Positions 1-8,742 of a stretch of 42,093 bases of DNA are shown here, piece after piece (positions within the stretch are counted from its first letter, which is position 1; each line of letters opens with the position of its first letter). The notes beneath the pieces were generated by a model. It was given only the letters and a program-made list of their open reading frames with translations, did not search any database and was not told the DNA's origin. A program made the translations under genes and the position numbers. This DNA is from Verrucomicrobiota bacterium (lineage in GTDB: Bacteria > Verrucomicrobiota > Verrucomicrobiia > Opitutales > JAKPNF01), in NCBI GenBank assembly GCA_029548565.1, contig JAKPNF010000146.1, positions 1 through 42,093 of the forward strand. The letters are read 5' to 3'.

Positions 1-812
1 CAAAGGGCAAAGCCTACACCGAGTCGACGCTGTACAACGGCGAGTACTTCACGCAGAAAATCCGGTGGACGGGGCTCAAGGCCCCGGACCCGACAACACT
101 CATCTCCTGGAGCGTGAATTATTCGCAAGAGGCCAAAAAACTGCTGGAAAAAGAGGGCCCTAAATACCAGTACGGAGAGGGCTGCCTTTCCGACGGCGTG
201 GTGGGCTCCTGGTTGTCCAGGGTGGCCGGCCTGGACGAGTCGCTCGACCCGGCAAAGGTAAAAAGCCACCTTGTGGCCGTGCACAAGTACAACCTCAGGC
301 ACAATCTACAAAACCATTCCAACCCGCAGCGCCCGTCCTTCGCGTTTGGCAACGAAGGCGGCTTGCTGCTGTGCAGTTGGCCCAACGGCGGCAAATTATC
401 CCTGCCGTTCATCTACAGCGACGAGGTATGGACAGGCATCGAATACCAGGTAGCCTCCCATTTGATGATGACGGGCGAAGTGCAAAAAGGCTTGGAAATC
501 GTGCGCACTTGCCGCAACCGCTACAACGGCAGCGTGCGCAACCCGTTCAACGAATATGAGTGCGGGCACTGGTACGCCCGCGCGCTGGCCAGTTACGCCT
601 TGCTGCAGGGGCTCACCGGAGTGAGGTATGACGCGGTTGAAAAGACCCTGTACATTGACTCTCGGGTGGGCGATCTCACCAGCTTTCTGAGCACACAAAC
701 GGGTTTCGGAACAGTCAGTTTAAAAAACGGAAAACCGGAATTGGACGTAACAAACGGAACCATCGATGTAAAAAAATACGTCGTCTCGGGCAAGGAATAC
801 ACGGGGTTGTAA
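1..812 (+). CDS. GH116-family glycoside hydrolase, C-terminal part (5' truncated by window edge)
   Basis: The ORF track starts this at a GTG (114), but the frame is open to the window edge (first full codon at 3) and reads conserved protein there, for example 'LYNGEYFTQKI' before the GTG, so the gene enters from upstream. The fragment resembles the C-terminal catalytic (alpha/alpha)6 region of GH116 (GBA2-type beta-glucosidase/DUF608) proteins: 'YQYGEGCLSDGVVGSW' and 'NPFNEYECGHWYARALASY' are characteristic blocks. In that family the nucleophile Glu and acid/base Asp lie N-terminal to these blocks, so they are probably outside the window. The role is likely removal of beta-linked glucose or xylose from glycosides; location cannot be judged without the N-terminus. 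It converges on addA across a foldback repeat and belongs with the other glycoside hydrolases of this window. The family is fairly certain, the substrate is not. Confidence 0.8.
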   Translation, partial: KGKAYTESTLYNGEYFTQKIRWTGLKAPDPTTLISWSVNYSQEAKKLLEKEGPKYQYGEGCLSDGVVGSWLSRVAGLDESLDPAKVKSHLVAVHKYNLRHNLQNHSNPQRPSFAFGNEGGLLLCSWPNGGKLSLPFIYSDEVWTGIEYQVASHLMMTGEVQKGLEIVRTCRNRYNGSVRNPFNEYECGHWYARALASYALLQGLTGVRYDAVEKTLYIDSRVGDLTSFLSTQTGFGTVSLKNGKPELDVTNGTIDVKKYVVSGKEYTGL

Positions 813-814
813 GC

Positions 815-979
815 TAGGGTGTGTTTGCAAATTAGGGATTTTGAATGCGCAGTCTGGTTTGGAGGCATTTTTTGGGGCTTCGAGCCGAGTCGATATAAAT
901 ATCGGCGAGGCGAGGACACCGAAAAAGGACCCTAATCCAGGCTGCGCAGGCGAAATTCATAATTTGAAAACACACCCTA
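815..979. mobile_element. 165-bp foldback repeat (MITE-like), copy 1
   Basis: An imperfect palindrome over its whole length. The outer arms are TAGGGTGTGTTTGCAAATTA at the left and, as reverse complement, TAGGGTGTGTTTTCAAATTA at the right. The apex is CGATATAAATATCG. It starts 2 nt after the GH116 stop and ends 4 nt before the addA stop. The ends read TA-GGGTGTG...CACACCC-TA, as expected for a TA target duplication of IS630/Tc1-mariner-type elements. It carries no transposase; a short ORF in the homologous frame stops early here, so it is not coding. Near-identical copies lie at 8495 and 28898. Confidence 0.85.
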
Positions 980-983
980 ATAA

Positions 984-3900
984 TCAGGGCAGCTTGACCA
1001 CCGCAGCGTCGGTGTAACCGGCGACGCACTTGGAAACCGCCTGCAGGGGCAATCCCCACAGCGCAGACACCGCCTTTGCGTAGGCGTTTAATTGCGCGCC
1101 GTAGAGTGCTTGGGCGTCGCGCGTGGAGCTTTTGAAATCGAAGATAACGGCGCTTTTGACGGTGCCGTTTTCATCGCGACACAGGTGCAGGCGGTCGATG
1201 ATGCCCTGCACGCGCGTGCCATCGACCAGCACGTCAAAAGGCAGCTCGCGCAAAATTGTTTCGTGCGCGCGCGCTTGAAAAATTTCCGCGAACGGTTTTT
1301 TTGCGAACGCCGCGCTTAAAATTTCGCGCACGCGCGCAGCTTGCGGCGTGTCGCCCAAAAGTTTTTCCGACAGCGCGGGCGCGGCGGCGCTTTCGATCGT
1401 CTCGATGCGCGAGAGCGCCGTGTGCACCGCGTTGCCCAATTCAAGCGCGGGGCTTTCACTGTCGGCCAACAGGCCGCCTTCTTGCGAGGGGGCGGCAGCC
1501 ACTTCCATTTCCCGTTCGAGAAAGGCCGGATTTTTTATCATCCTGAGCGCAGTTTGCGAATTGGCGACGGCGGTGCTGTCGTCAGCCATTTCTCCCAGCC
1601 AGTCGTCCTGCCCACAGGTGATGCTTGAAATGTTTATTTTCGGCAGCTCGCTCAAAAAATCATCCGTCAATTCCAAGTTACCCGTGTGTTCACGCACCCC
1701 TTCAAGCGCGACGAAGGCGTCCTCAATCAGGGCGCCGACGCGCGCGCGATTGGAGTGTGCCTGCTCGTCGGCGGCATCGACAAGCAGGTAGAGCGCCTGG
1801 CGCGGGCGCGTGAGCGCCACGTACAGGCGGCACAGCGCGTCAAACCCGCTCTCGTTTTGCAGGCGCTCGTGATTGTTCCACAGCGTCGCGTCCATCTCGC
1901 AAAAGAGCTTGGGCGGCAGATAGAGCGCCATGTGGCCGTCGCGCGCGTTTTCAACACGGCAAAGCCCCTGCGGGCTTTGCGGCGTGTTGTCGCACAAATC
2001 CGGCAGGACAACCATGTCGAACTCCAGCCCCTTGGCCTTGTGGATGGTCATCACCTGCACGGCCCCCTGCCCCGCGCCCAGGCGCACGCGCATTGTAGTT
2101 AAAAATTCAATACACTCGCGCAGCGACCCGCCGCGCCGGTCAAACTCGCGGCAGGCCTCCTGCAGGCGTTCGAGGTTGTCCGCCCAGAAGCGATTGCCCG
2201 GGCCGTCTTTCAAAAGCCCCCGCACAAAATCGGCGTACGCCCGCGCGAAAGAGGCCGTCCCGTTTTGGGAAATGTCCGCGAGGGTTTCGCGCACAAACGT
2301 TTCGTCCATCCCGCGTGCGAAGCCCCCGAATAGCGGCGTCATTTTAAGCGCCTCGAGCGCGGCGGCGTCGGCCGGATGCGCCAGGCAGCGCAGCAATTGC
2401 AAAAAGGCCGGCACCTCCATGCCGCCGCCGGACAGCGGCAACTCCAGCTCCGCGTCGACCGGCATCTCGATACCCTCTTGTTGCGCGCGACGGTTCAGGT
2501 AGGCGGCCAGCTCGCGGGCAGTGGCGTTGCGCCCGACCAAAATCGCGCACGATTTCCCGCGCTGCACGGGTCGCGTCTCGTTCAAAATCGAGAAAACCGC
2601 CTCGTAAAGCGCGCGCTTGTTGAGGCGGTTGATCTCCCTGCGCTCGGGCGCCTGCCCCGCAAAATCGGCGCTTGCGAGTTTTTCGATCTTGTCGAGCCGC
2701 ACAAAGGACGGCAGCGCCGCGTTGGGCGCGGCGACGCTGTGCGGGGTGAACAGTTTTTTGCAAAAATCATCCGCCGCCCATTGCCCGAAAATCTCGCCCG
2801 TCAAATCCGTGTCCCGGCCAAACAGCGCGTTGACCAGCCCTATTATTTTCGGCCCGGAACGCCAGGAGGTGTTCAGCGCCTCGCCCTCTACAATACGCCC
2901 GTGCGCCTGTTCAAACACCTCGTCGAACAAAAGCCGGTCGCCGCCGCGCCACGAGTAGATGGACTGCTTGGGATCGCCCACATAAAAGAAAGTACGCTGG
3001 CCACTGTCGTCCTGTAGCGCCTCGTCCACGAGGTTTTTAAAGACATCCCACTGGCGGCGCGAGGTGTCCTGAAACTCGTCAAACAGCCAGTGCGTGTAAT
3101 GGGCGTCGAGGCGCTGCTGGCACAGCAGCCAGTCCAACTGCGCCTCGGGATCGGTCAGCAAGAGCAAGACATCCGCAAAGCCGATCAGCCCGCGCGCGCG
3201 CAAAACACGCGCGCATTCGCGCTCGTAATCCAGCGCAATCTCGCGCAGCGCACGGGCGGCCTCGCACGCACGGTGCAGGCGCAAACGCAGCGCGTTTTGC
3301 ATGAGAAAAGTAAGCGCCTCGGCCAAGTCCGCGCCCAGCGCGTGCTTTTTTTTCCGGAACAAAAATTCGAAGCCTTCCCGTATAATTCCGTGTTCGCGAA
3401 AATGGCCGACGAGCTGCTTTAAGACGGTGGGATAAGCGCCCGGGCTTTCTTCCGGCGCCTCCAAAATCCCGATCGCCCCGTCGAGCATGGGCGCGTAACC
3501 GTAACGCTCGCCAAGCGCGCGCGTGTGCGCGGCCAGAGCCAGGTGCGCGTCCTTGTCCCACTTGAATGTTTTCAGCCCGCCGCCAAAGAATGAAAAATCA
3601 CCCCACGGCATTTCGGGCTGGCTTAGCAAAAAGTCGCGCGCGCCGTCGGCCAATTCGGTGATGCGCTCGTCCACCGATTTTTCGTCGCGCCCAAAGCTCG
3701 CCTTTTTCACCGCCTCGGAAAATTCCTCAAAGACCGCCTCGTCGTCCGCCTTGGACTGCACCACGTTTTCCAGCGCGCCGCGCCGCGCCGCCTTCGCCTG
3801 GGCGTCGTCGAGCACCTCAAACGAACCAAAGACACCCGTTTGCGACATGAACACGCCCAAAAACTGCGTGCAAAAAGAGTCGATCGTCCCCAGATTCATG

Positions 3901-4232
3901 CGCCCAAGCTCGCGCGCGCACGTTTGCAGCATTTTTAAAAAGTCCGCCCGCGCGAAATCGCCCGCACAGCCCAATTCGCGCAAAGTGGCGGCCAGCTCGG
4001 CCGCCTTTTTGTCGTCGGTCGCCGCCTGTGCAAGACGCGTGAGAATCTTGTCCAAAAATTCGCCCGCGCTTTTGCGCGTGAAAGTCAGCGCCGCGATCGC
4101 CTTGGGGTCGCCCGTGCGTGCCAACAATGCGATGAAGCGGCTTGTCAGCGCGTGCGTTTTGCCCGCGCCCGCGCAGGCGCTGCGGCGTTCCGAGCGCATG
4201 ACGGAGGGCAAGGGTTGCGCAGCGTCGTTCAT
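984..4232 (-). CDS. addA: AddA-like ATP-dependent helicase/nuclease (UvrD/RecB family)
   Basis: Superfamily 1A helicase fused to a RecB-type nuclease, 1082 aa, the expected partner of AddB in double-strand break repair. Visible motifs in order: Walker A 'CAGAGKTHALT' (about residue 20), 'TIDSFC' (about 115), Walker B 'DEFQDTS' (about 384), 'VGDPKQSIYSWRGG' (about 422), 'TIHKAKGLEFD' (about 730), 'VALTRPRQ' (about 810), and a C-terminal PD-(D/E)XK nuclease with 'GIIDR', 'DFKSS' (about 1033) and 'AQLNAYA'. The helicase motor and nuclease residues look intact. The start overlaps the addB stop as ATGA, indicating translational coupling. It could equally be labelled UvrD/RecB-like in databases, but the pairing with an AddB-like gene makes AddA the best name. 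Confidence 0.9.
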   Translation of the reverse strand: MNDAAQPLPSVMRSERRSACAGAGKTHALTSRFIALLARTGDPKAIAALTFTRKSAGEFLDKILTRLAQAATDDKKAAELAATLRELGCAGDFARADFLKMLQTCARELGRMNLGTIDSFCTQFLGVFMSQTGVFGSFEVLDDAQAKAARRGALENVVQSKADDEAVFEEFSEAVKKASFGRDEKSVDERITELADGARDFLLSQPEMPWGDFSFFGGGLKTFKWDKDAHLALAAHTRALGERYGYAPMLDGAIGILEAPEESPGAYPTVLKQLVGHFREHGIIREGFEFLFRKKKHALGADLAEALTFLMQNALRLRLHRACEAARALREIALDYERECARVLRARGLIGFADVLLLLTDPEAQLDWLLCQQRLDAHYTHWLFDEFQDTSRRQWDVFKNLVDEALQDDSGQRTFFYVGDPKQSIYSWRGGDRLLFDEVFEQAHGRIVEGEALNTSWRSGPKIIGLVNALFGRDTDLTGEIFGQWAADDFCKKLFTPHSVAAPNAALPSFVRLDKIEKLASADFAGQAPERREINRLNKRALYEAVFSILNETRPVQRGKSCAILVGRNATARELAAYLNRRAQQEGIEMPVDAELELPLSGGGMEVPAFLQLLRCLAHPADAAALEALKMTPLFGGFARGMDETFVRETLADISQNGTASFARAYADFVRGLLKDGPGNRFWADNLERLQEACREFDRRGGSLRECIEFLTTMRVRLGAGQGAVQVMTIHKAKGLEFDMVVLPDLCDNTPQSPQGLCRVENARDGHMALYLPPKLFCEMDATLWNNHERLQNESGFDALCRLYVALTRPRQALYLLVDAADEQAHSNRARVGALIEDAFVALEGVREHTGNLELTDDFLSELPKINISSITCGQDDWLGEMADDSTAVANSQTALRMIKNPAFLEREMEVAAAPSQEGGLLADSESPALELGNAVHTALSRIETIESAAAPALSEKLLGDTPQAARVREILSAAFAKKPFAEIFQARAHETILRELPFDVLVDGTRVQGIIDRLHLCRDENGTVKSAVIFDFKSSTRDAQALYGAQLNAYAKAVSALWGLPLQAVSKCVAGYTDAAVVKLP

Positions 4233-7075
4233 GCGGAAAACTCCACAAGATTCAGGCGGGCGAGCTGCTCCTCGTCCAGACCAAAAACGGGTTCGTAATC
4301 GTCGTAGGGCGGCTTGCCCGCGGGCGCGAAATTCCCGGCCTCGATTTGCGTGAGCACATCGCGCGCGCGCTCAAGGGCGCTGCCGAGATAATGCGTTATC
4401 GTCTCCCACGGCTCGATGACGCTTTTGGCCGCCTCGCGGGGCGTCAGAAAATAAGCCGCCGACAGCAAATCCTTATCAACAGGACACTCCCGCGCGTACG
4501 CGCACACATACAGGGGAAGCTGCAAATCCGTCCAGCGCAGCAGCTCGGGCGGCGTGCCGTCTTCTTTCGAACGAAACGCAAAATGGCCGTGACGGCGCAT
4601 GGCCTCGTTCGTGTCTATGGAGTCAAAGGTTTTGTAATCGATGAGCATCCGGCGCCCGTCGCGCTCGTCGACGCGGTCGATTTTCCCGCGCAGCGTCCAG
4701 CCGCCCAATTGCAATTCGCACGGAAGTTCGACATCCGTAATCCGCCAACCCTGCGCGCGCCAATCGGCCTGCACCCGCGCGGCGGCGGCAAGGCGCTGTT
4801 CGATCCCGCGCGATTGCAAGCGCACAAAGGCGTTGGGTTTTTCGCCAAAATTTTCACGCAAGAGCCGTTGAAATTCCGCTGTCAAAAAAACAGCGATTTT
4901 TTCAACGTCCGTGCTATCCTTGGGGCCGTCCGTAAAAAACGCCTGCCATGCGCCGTGGTACAAGGTGCCCAGCATGGCGGCGTCCAATTCCGCCTTTTGC
5001 GCCTCGAATATCCGCGCCTTGAGCACGTGCTTCAGATAAAACTGCCACGGCGAATTGAGATAATCCTTCAACGCCGTGACGCTCAGCGTCTTTTTCTCCA
5101 AGCCGACGCGCCGCGCTTTCAATTTCCAGGGCGCGGCAAAACTCGGGCGGCGGCCTTCCTTCGCGGCGGTTCCAAAAAGCAGTTTTATGCGCGCGGGCAA
5201 TGCGTCGATCGCCGTTTGCATCAGCAAGCGCGAGGGTTTTAACGGGTCTTCTTTAAGCGAGCGCTGCGGGCACAGCAAATGGCAGGCGCTGCCCTGCCCC
5301 GAGCGCGAGCGGCGCAGCGCCTCGAGCATATGGGCGTCGCGCGCGTGGCGCAATTTGGCCGTGCGCAGTCCCAGGTGCTCGCGCAGGGAATCGTTCAAAA
5401 ACGCGCCGCCGCCCAAGGCCATCGGCAGCGTGCCCTCGTTCATGTCGGCCAGAACCACGTGCGGGGCGCGCGACCAAAAAACACCCATCCAGTTCTCCAG
5501 CACAAGCGCGTGCGCGTCGCGCGGGCGCGCGGGAGCCGCCTTTAGGGTTTGTATCAAATATTTAACTACAGGCACTATCTCCATCCGCTGCCGCGTGCGC
5601 GCGATTTCCCGCAGCGTTTGCCGCGCCAGCTCGCAGGCGCGGCGTTCCTGCTCGGCAAACGCGCCCGTGCGCTCAAATGCCCCGCACCATTGCTCAAGCA
5701 AGTGCTCCAGCGCCTTGAGCGTATCGCCCGTTTGCAACTCTCCCAGTATCCGCCGCGCCCATTGCAGCGCCTCGATGGCCTTTTGTTCGCTTTCGCCCAC
5801 GCGGCCGCGTTCGAGCAAGGCGCACGCCTCGGACACATTTGCGGGCAGCAAATCTTTTTGGGCGTGGTCGAGCGCCTTTTGCAATTCGCGCAACGGTAAA
5901 TCAAAGCGCTGCTCGACAAACGTAAAGACACATGGCTCGTTTAAAAAATCGCGCACATTTAAAAAAGTGCCTTGCCGCAAACAAAGTTCCAAGCGCCGCA
6001 ACAGCGAGCAAATAGCCGTCAAGGCGAGCGTGCAGCCCTCGGCCGCTCGCGCTTCAAGAGCGGCATCGCGGTGCAAGGCGTCCTGCAACAGCGGCGCGCT
6101 TTGTTCCTGCTCGCAAGCGATGGCCAGCGCGCCGCGTGCCGCCCGGCCGTACCCAGCCGCCAGCTCGCTGATGCGGCGCGCTTGCGCGCGCACATCGGCA
6201 CACACGCTGATATCCGCCGCGTCCAGCTCCAATTCCCTCTCGCAAAATTTCTGCGTGGGCACGCCCCACTCATCAAAGAGGCGCTTCTGAGAATCATCGG
6301 CAAACACCAGCGTTGTCAGGCGCGCGGGTTCGCCCGCGCAGGTGTTGGCCAGCGCGCTTAAAAAAACACTCTGCACACGCGAAAGTTCCGCATGGCCGAC
6401 CAGAACAATTTCTTTCCATGGGTGCGCGGGCGGATTGCGCGCGGCCAGCATGAGCGCCTGGGCGCGCGACGGCTGCCCGAACGCGCGGCAACGCTCGTGA
6501 AACAAATCCTCCAACGCGCCCAAATCTGTCCAAAGCGGATCGGAAAAACCGGACGCCTCCAGCGCCTGCGCCGCCGTGCGGATCGTGTGGAAATTTTCCG
6601 TCAACGCGCCTTGCAGGGCCTCGATCTGGCCGACAAAATCGGAGATTTCCGCGGGCTCGGGCTTGCGGCGGGCAAAAAGTTCCGGGAAATCTTCTTTCCG
6701 CGCATCCGCGAGCGTTTGCACCCATGCGCACCACTGCGCGGGATGCGAGAGCGCCGGCGCGCCCGCGAGCGCCCAGTCGAAAAGCTCCTCAAAGGTTTTA
6801 AATTGCAGCGACAGCGCCCCCGCCGCGCCGCCTTGCGCCAGTTTTTGCAAAAACGCCGCGCGCACATTCTCGCCCGCGCGGTGTGCGGGCACGACAAAAA
6901 GCGTGTCCAAAAAATCGGCGGGCGGGTGTTTTATTTTTTCGCCAAACGCCTGCGCCATCCAGCCTGCCACACAGTCGGGCAATGGCACCTGCGGCGTGAT
7001 GAACACACGTCGGGGCGCGGGGGACTGGGCGGGTTCTTGCGTCATTGCGTTGGCACTAAAATGTGACTGCGCCAT
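4229..7075 (-). CDS. addB: AddB-like subunit, PD-(D/E)XK nuclease
   Basis: 948-aa partner of AddA. The N-terminal part is an inactivated helicase-like region: no Walker A is visible after 'FVVPAHRAGENVRAAFLQ'. The C-terminal part is a nuclease domain starting at 'LSVTALKDYLNSPWQFYLKH', with 'GKIDRVDERDGRRMLIDYKTF' (about residue 800-820) and 'LQLPLYVCAYA'. In classical AddB the nuclease is wrapped by a 4Fe-4S cluster; here the first cysteine position reads 'NSPWQFY' and the terminal cysteine cluster is replaced by 'GKPPYDDYEPVFG', so the cluster is very likely absent. Start: ATG at 7075 chosen; an in-frame ATG ten codons later is possible, and neither has a strong ribosome binding site. It is the first gene of the addBA operon and divergent from ybdG. 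Confidence 0.85.
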   Translation of the reverse strand: MAQSHFSANAMTQEPAQSPAPRRVFITPQVPLPDCVAGWMAQAFGEKIKHPPADFLDTLFVVPAHRAGENVRAAFLQKLAQGGAAGALSLQFKTFEELFDWALAGAPALSHPAQWCAWVQTLADARKEDFPELFARRKPEPAEISDFVGQIEALQGALTENFHTIRTAAQALEASGFSDPLWTDLGALEDLFHERCRAFGQPSRAQALMLAARNPPAHPWKEIVLVGHAELSRVQSVFLSALANTCAGEPARLTTLVFADDSQKRLFDEWGVPTQKFCERELELDAADISVCADVRAQARRISELAAGYGRAARGALAIACEQEQSAPLLQDALHRDAALEARAAEGCTLALTAICSLLRRLELCLRQGTFLNVRDFLNEPCVFTFVEQRFDLPLRELQKALDHAQKDLLPANVSEACALLERGRVGESEQKAIEALQWARRILGELQTGDTLKALEHLLEQWCGAFERTGAFAEQERRACELARQTLREIARTRQRMEIVPVVKYLIQTLKAAPARPRDAHALVLENWMGVFWSRAPHVVLADMNEGTLPMALGGGAFLNDSLREHLGLRTAKLRHARDAHMLEALRRSRSGQGSACHLLCPQRSLKEDPLKPSRLLMQTAIDALPARIKLLFGTAAKEGRRPSFAAPWKLKARRVGLEKKTLSVTALKDYLNSPWQFYLKHVLKARIFEAQKAELDAAMLGTLYHGAWQAFFTDGPKDSTDVEKIAVFLTAEFQRLLRENFGEKPNAFVRLQSRGIEQRLAAAARVQADWRAQGWRITDVELPCELQLGGWTLRGKIDRVDERDGRRMLIDYKTFDSIDTNEAMRRHGHFAFRSKEDGTPPELLRWTDLQLPLYVCAYARECPVDKDLLSAAYFLTPREAAKSVIEPWETITHYLGSALERARDVLTQIEAGNFAPAGKPPYDDYEPVFGLDEEQLARLNLVEFSA

Positions 7076-7225
7076 CTTAAAATCTTTTTACCTAAAAGTA
7101 AAAGGAATCCCGAAAACAGGAGCACCCTGGCGCACCATCCTGCGCAAGGCAATTGCGGGTTTTCCTTTTCGCCATAGCTGTGCTAGATTGTAGGTTCGCG
7201 GCGCCTCCCGCGTCTTCTTTACGCC

Positions 7226-8497
7226 ATGCATCCTTATATCGAAAAACTCAACGAGTGGCTTGTGGAAAAAAACCTGATCGGCCAGCCCGATTCGATAGTC
7301 GGCAACCTCGTCGTGTTCGCGGCGATTGTCGCGCTGGCGCTGTTCATCCACTTTGTGTTCAAGGGGCTTATTTTAAAGGCGTTCACCCGGCTGGCCGCCC
7401 GCACAAAAACGCGCTTTGACGACATGATCGTCGAGCACAAGCTGCTCGACCGGCTTATCAGCATTATCCCGGCCATCCTGCTGGCCGTGCTGCTGCCGCT
7501 GGCGTTTCCGGAAAAAGATTTCCCGACCCTGCTGCCGCTATTGAGGAAACTGTGCGCCGTCTACGTGCTGTTTGTGGGCATCCGCTTCTTCTATGCGCTG
7601 ATGGACCTGCTGCACGTGGTGTTCTTGCAAAAGAACACCGGCAAACACAAGCCGTTCAAAAGTTTCATTCAGGTGGTGAAGGTCGTGCTGTTTGTACTGG
7701 GGCTTTTGCTGACCGTCAGCATCATGACGGGGGAGCGGCTCAACAGCCTGTTGCTGGGCCTGGGCGCCTCGACCTTGATTCTGACAATGGTCTTTCAGGA
7801 CATGATACGCGGGCTGGTGGCCGGCGTGCAGCTTTCCATTAACGACATGCTGCATATCGGCGACTGGATCACCCTGCCCAAATACGGCGCGGACGGCGAC
7901 GTGATCGACGTGTCGCTGACGGTCGTCAAGGTGCGCAACTTCGACAACACCGTTACCACCATCCCGCCTTACGTGCTGATCTCGGAGTCCTTCCAAAACT
8001 GGCGCGCGATGTCGGACTCCGGCGGGCGACGCATCAAGCGCTCGATCAACATCGATATGCACAGCGTGCATTTTTGCTCGGAGGAAATGCTTAAAAAATT
8101 CCGCAAAATCGCCCTGCTAAAGGATTATATTGACAAAAAGGAGCAGGAACTGCGCGATTACAACGAGCGCCACGACTTGGACGCCTCGGTTTGGGTCAAC
8201 GGACGGCGCCAGACAAACCTGGGCGTTTTTCGCGCCTACATTGAGCGGTACTTAAAACAACACCCCAGCGTCAATCACAACCAGACCTGCATGGTGCGCC
8301 AGTTGCAACCGACCGAAAAGGGCATCCCCATCGAGCTTTACTTTTTCAGCGCCGACGTGCGCTGGATCCCGTATGAAGACTTCCAGTCGGACGTGTTTGA
8401 CCACATCATCGCCATCGTCCCGGAATTCGGCCTGACCGTCTACCAGAACATCTCCGGCGAAGACATCCGCGGGGCGCTTGCGCGCATCAAGGATTAG
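7226..8497 (+). CDS. ybdG: Mechanosensitive ion channel, MscS superfamily, YbdG type
   Basis: 423-aa inner-membrane channel that would open on membrane tension during hypo-osmotic shock. The N-terminal half has about five hydrophobic helices; the pore-lining helix region is 'LLLGLGASTLILTMVFQDMI', followed by the MscS beta domain 'LHIGDWITLPKYGADGDVID'. Similarity to E. coli YbdG as I remember it runs over the whole length, including 'SGGRRIKRSINID', 'FRAYIERYLKQHP' and 'MVRQLQPTEKGIPIE'; length also agrees (about 415 aa). It is divergent from addB (150 bp between starts). The stop codon TAG is the first three bases of foldback repeat copy 2. It seems to be a single-gene unit. Confidence 0.93.
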   Translation: MHPYIEKLNEWLVEKNLIGQPDSIVGNLVVFAAIVALALFIHFVFKGLILKAFTRLAARTKTRFDDMIVEHKLLDRLISIIPAILLAVLLPLAFPEKDFPTLLPLLRKLCAVYVLFVGIRFFYALMDLLHVVFLQKNTGKHKPFKSFIQVVKVVLFVLGLLLTVSIMTGERLNSLLLGLGASTLILTMVFQDMIRGLVAGVQLSINDMLHIGDWITLPKYGADGDVIDVSLTVVKVRNFDNTVTTIPPYVLISESFQNWRAMSDSGGRRIKRSINIDMHSVHFCSEEMLKKFRKIALLKDYIDKKEQELRDYNERHDLDASVWVNGRRQTNLGVFRAYIERYLKQHPSVNHNQTCMVRQLQPTEKGIPIELYFFSADVRWIPYEDFQSDVFDHIIAIVPEFGLTVYQNISGEDIRGALARIKD

Positions 8498-8742
8498 GGT
8501 GTGTCTTCAAATTAGGGATTTTGAATGTGCGGTCTGGTTTTGAGGCATTTTTTGGGGCTCCGAGCCGAGGCGATGGGATCATCGTCGAGGCGAGGACACC
8601 AAAAAAGAACCATAAAGCGAGCTATTTATAAGCGAGTGGCATGGGCGGGTGCGCAGCACCCAATACGAAGCATTGTTGGCGTTCAGCCAACACCCAAATC
8701 CAAACTGCGCAGGCGGAATTCATAATTTGAAGACACCCCCTA
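8495..8742. mobile_element. Foldback repeat (MITE-like), copy 2, with 83-bp internal insert
   Basis: Same element as at 815 and 28898. Left arm TAGGGTGTGTCTTCAAATTA; right arm as reverse complement TAGGGGGTGTCTTCAAATTA. The T-to-C change at arm position 11 is present on both arms (compensatory). The apex GATGGGATCATC also keeps pairing with different bases from the other copies. Extra sequence of 83 bp (8610-8692) lies in the right half and contains two small hairpins. The element's terminal TAG triplets serve as the stop codons of both flanking convergent genes, ybdG and the sugar transferase. Confidence 0.85.
8610..8692. repeat. 83-bp insert inside foldback repeat copy 2, two hairpins
   Basis: Absent from copies 1 and 3, which align across it without a gap. 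It contains GGGTGCGCAGCACCC (8647-8661), TGTTGGCGTTCAGCCAACA (8674-8692) and a short direct repeat AAGCGAG about 16 nt apart. The 15-mer GGGTGCGCAGCACCC is the same hairpin that ends the composite modules at 29542 and 33559. No coding potential was recognised. Confidence 0.6.

Noticed and set aside
5076-6290. 404-aa plus-strand ORF inside addB
   Set aside because: Ser/Arg/Ala-rich shadow of the AddB frame; no domain.
7076-7225. Promoter elements in the addB/ybdG divergent gap
   Set aside because: Several partial -10/-35 matches exist but none with good spacing on either strand; not reported as features.
8525-8725. Small ORF in foldback copy 2, with a similar one in copy 3 (28924-29109), sharing 'RHFLGLRAEA'
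   Set aside because: The shared peptide follows from repeat DNA. In copy 1 the same frame hits a stop after 'FLGLRAESI', and base changes follow the hairpin pairing and not codon constraints.
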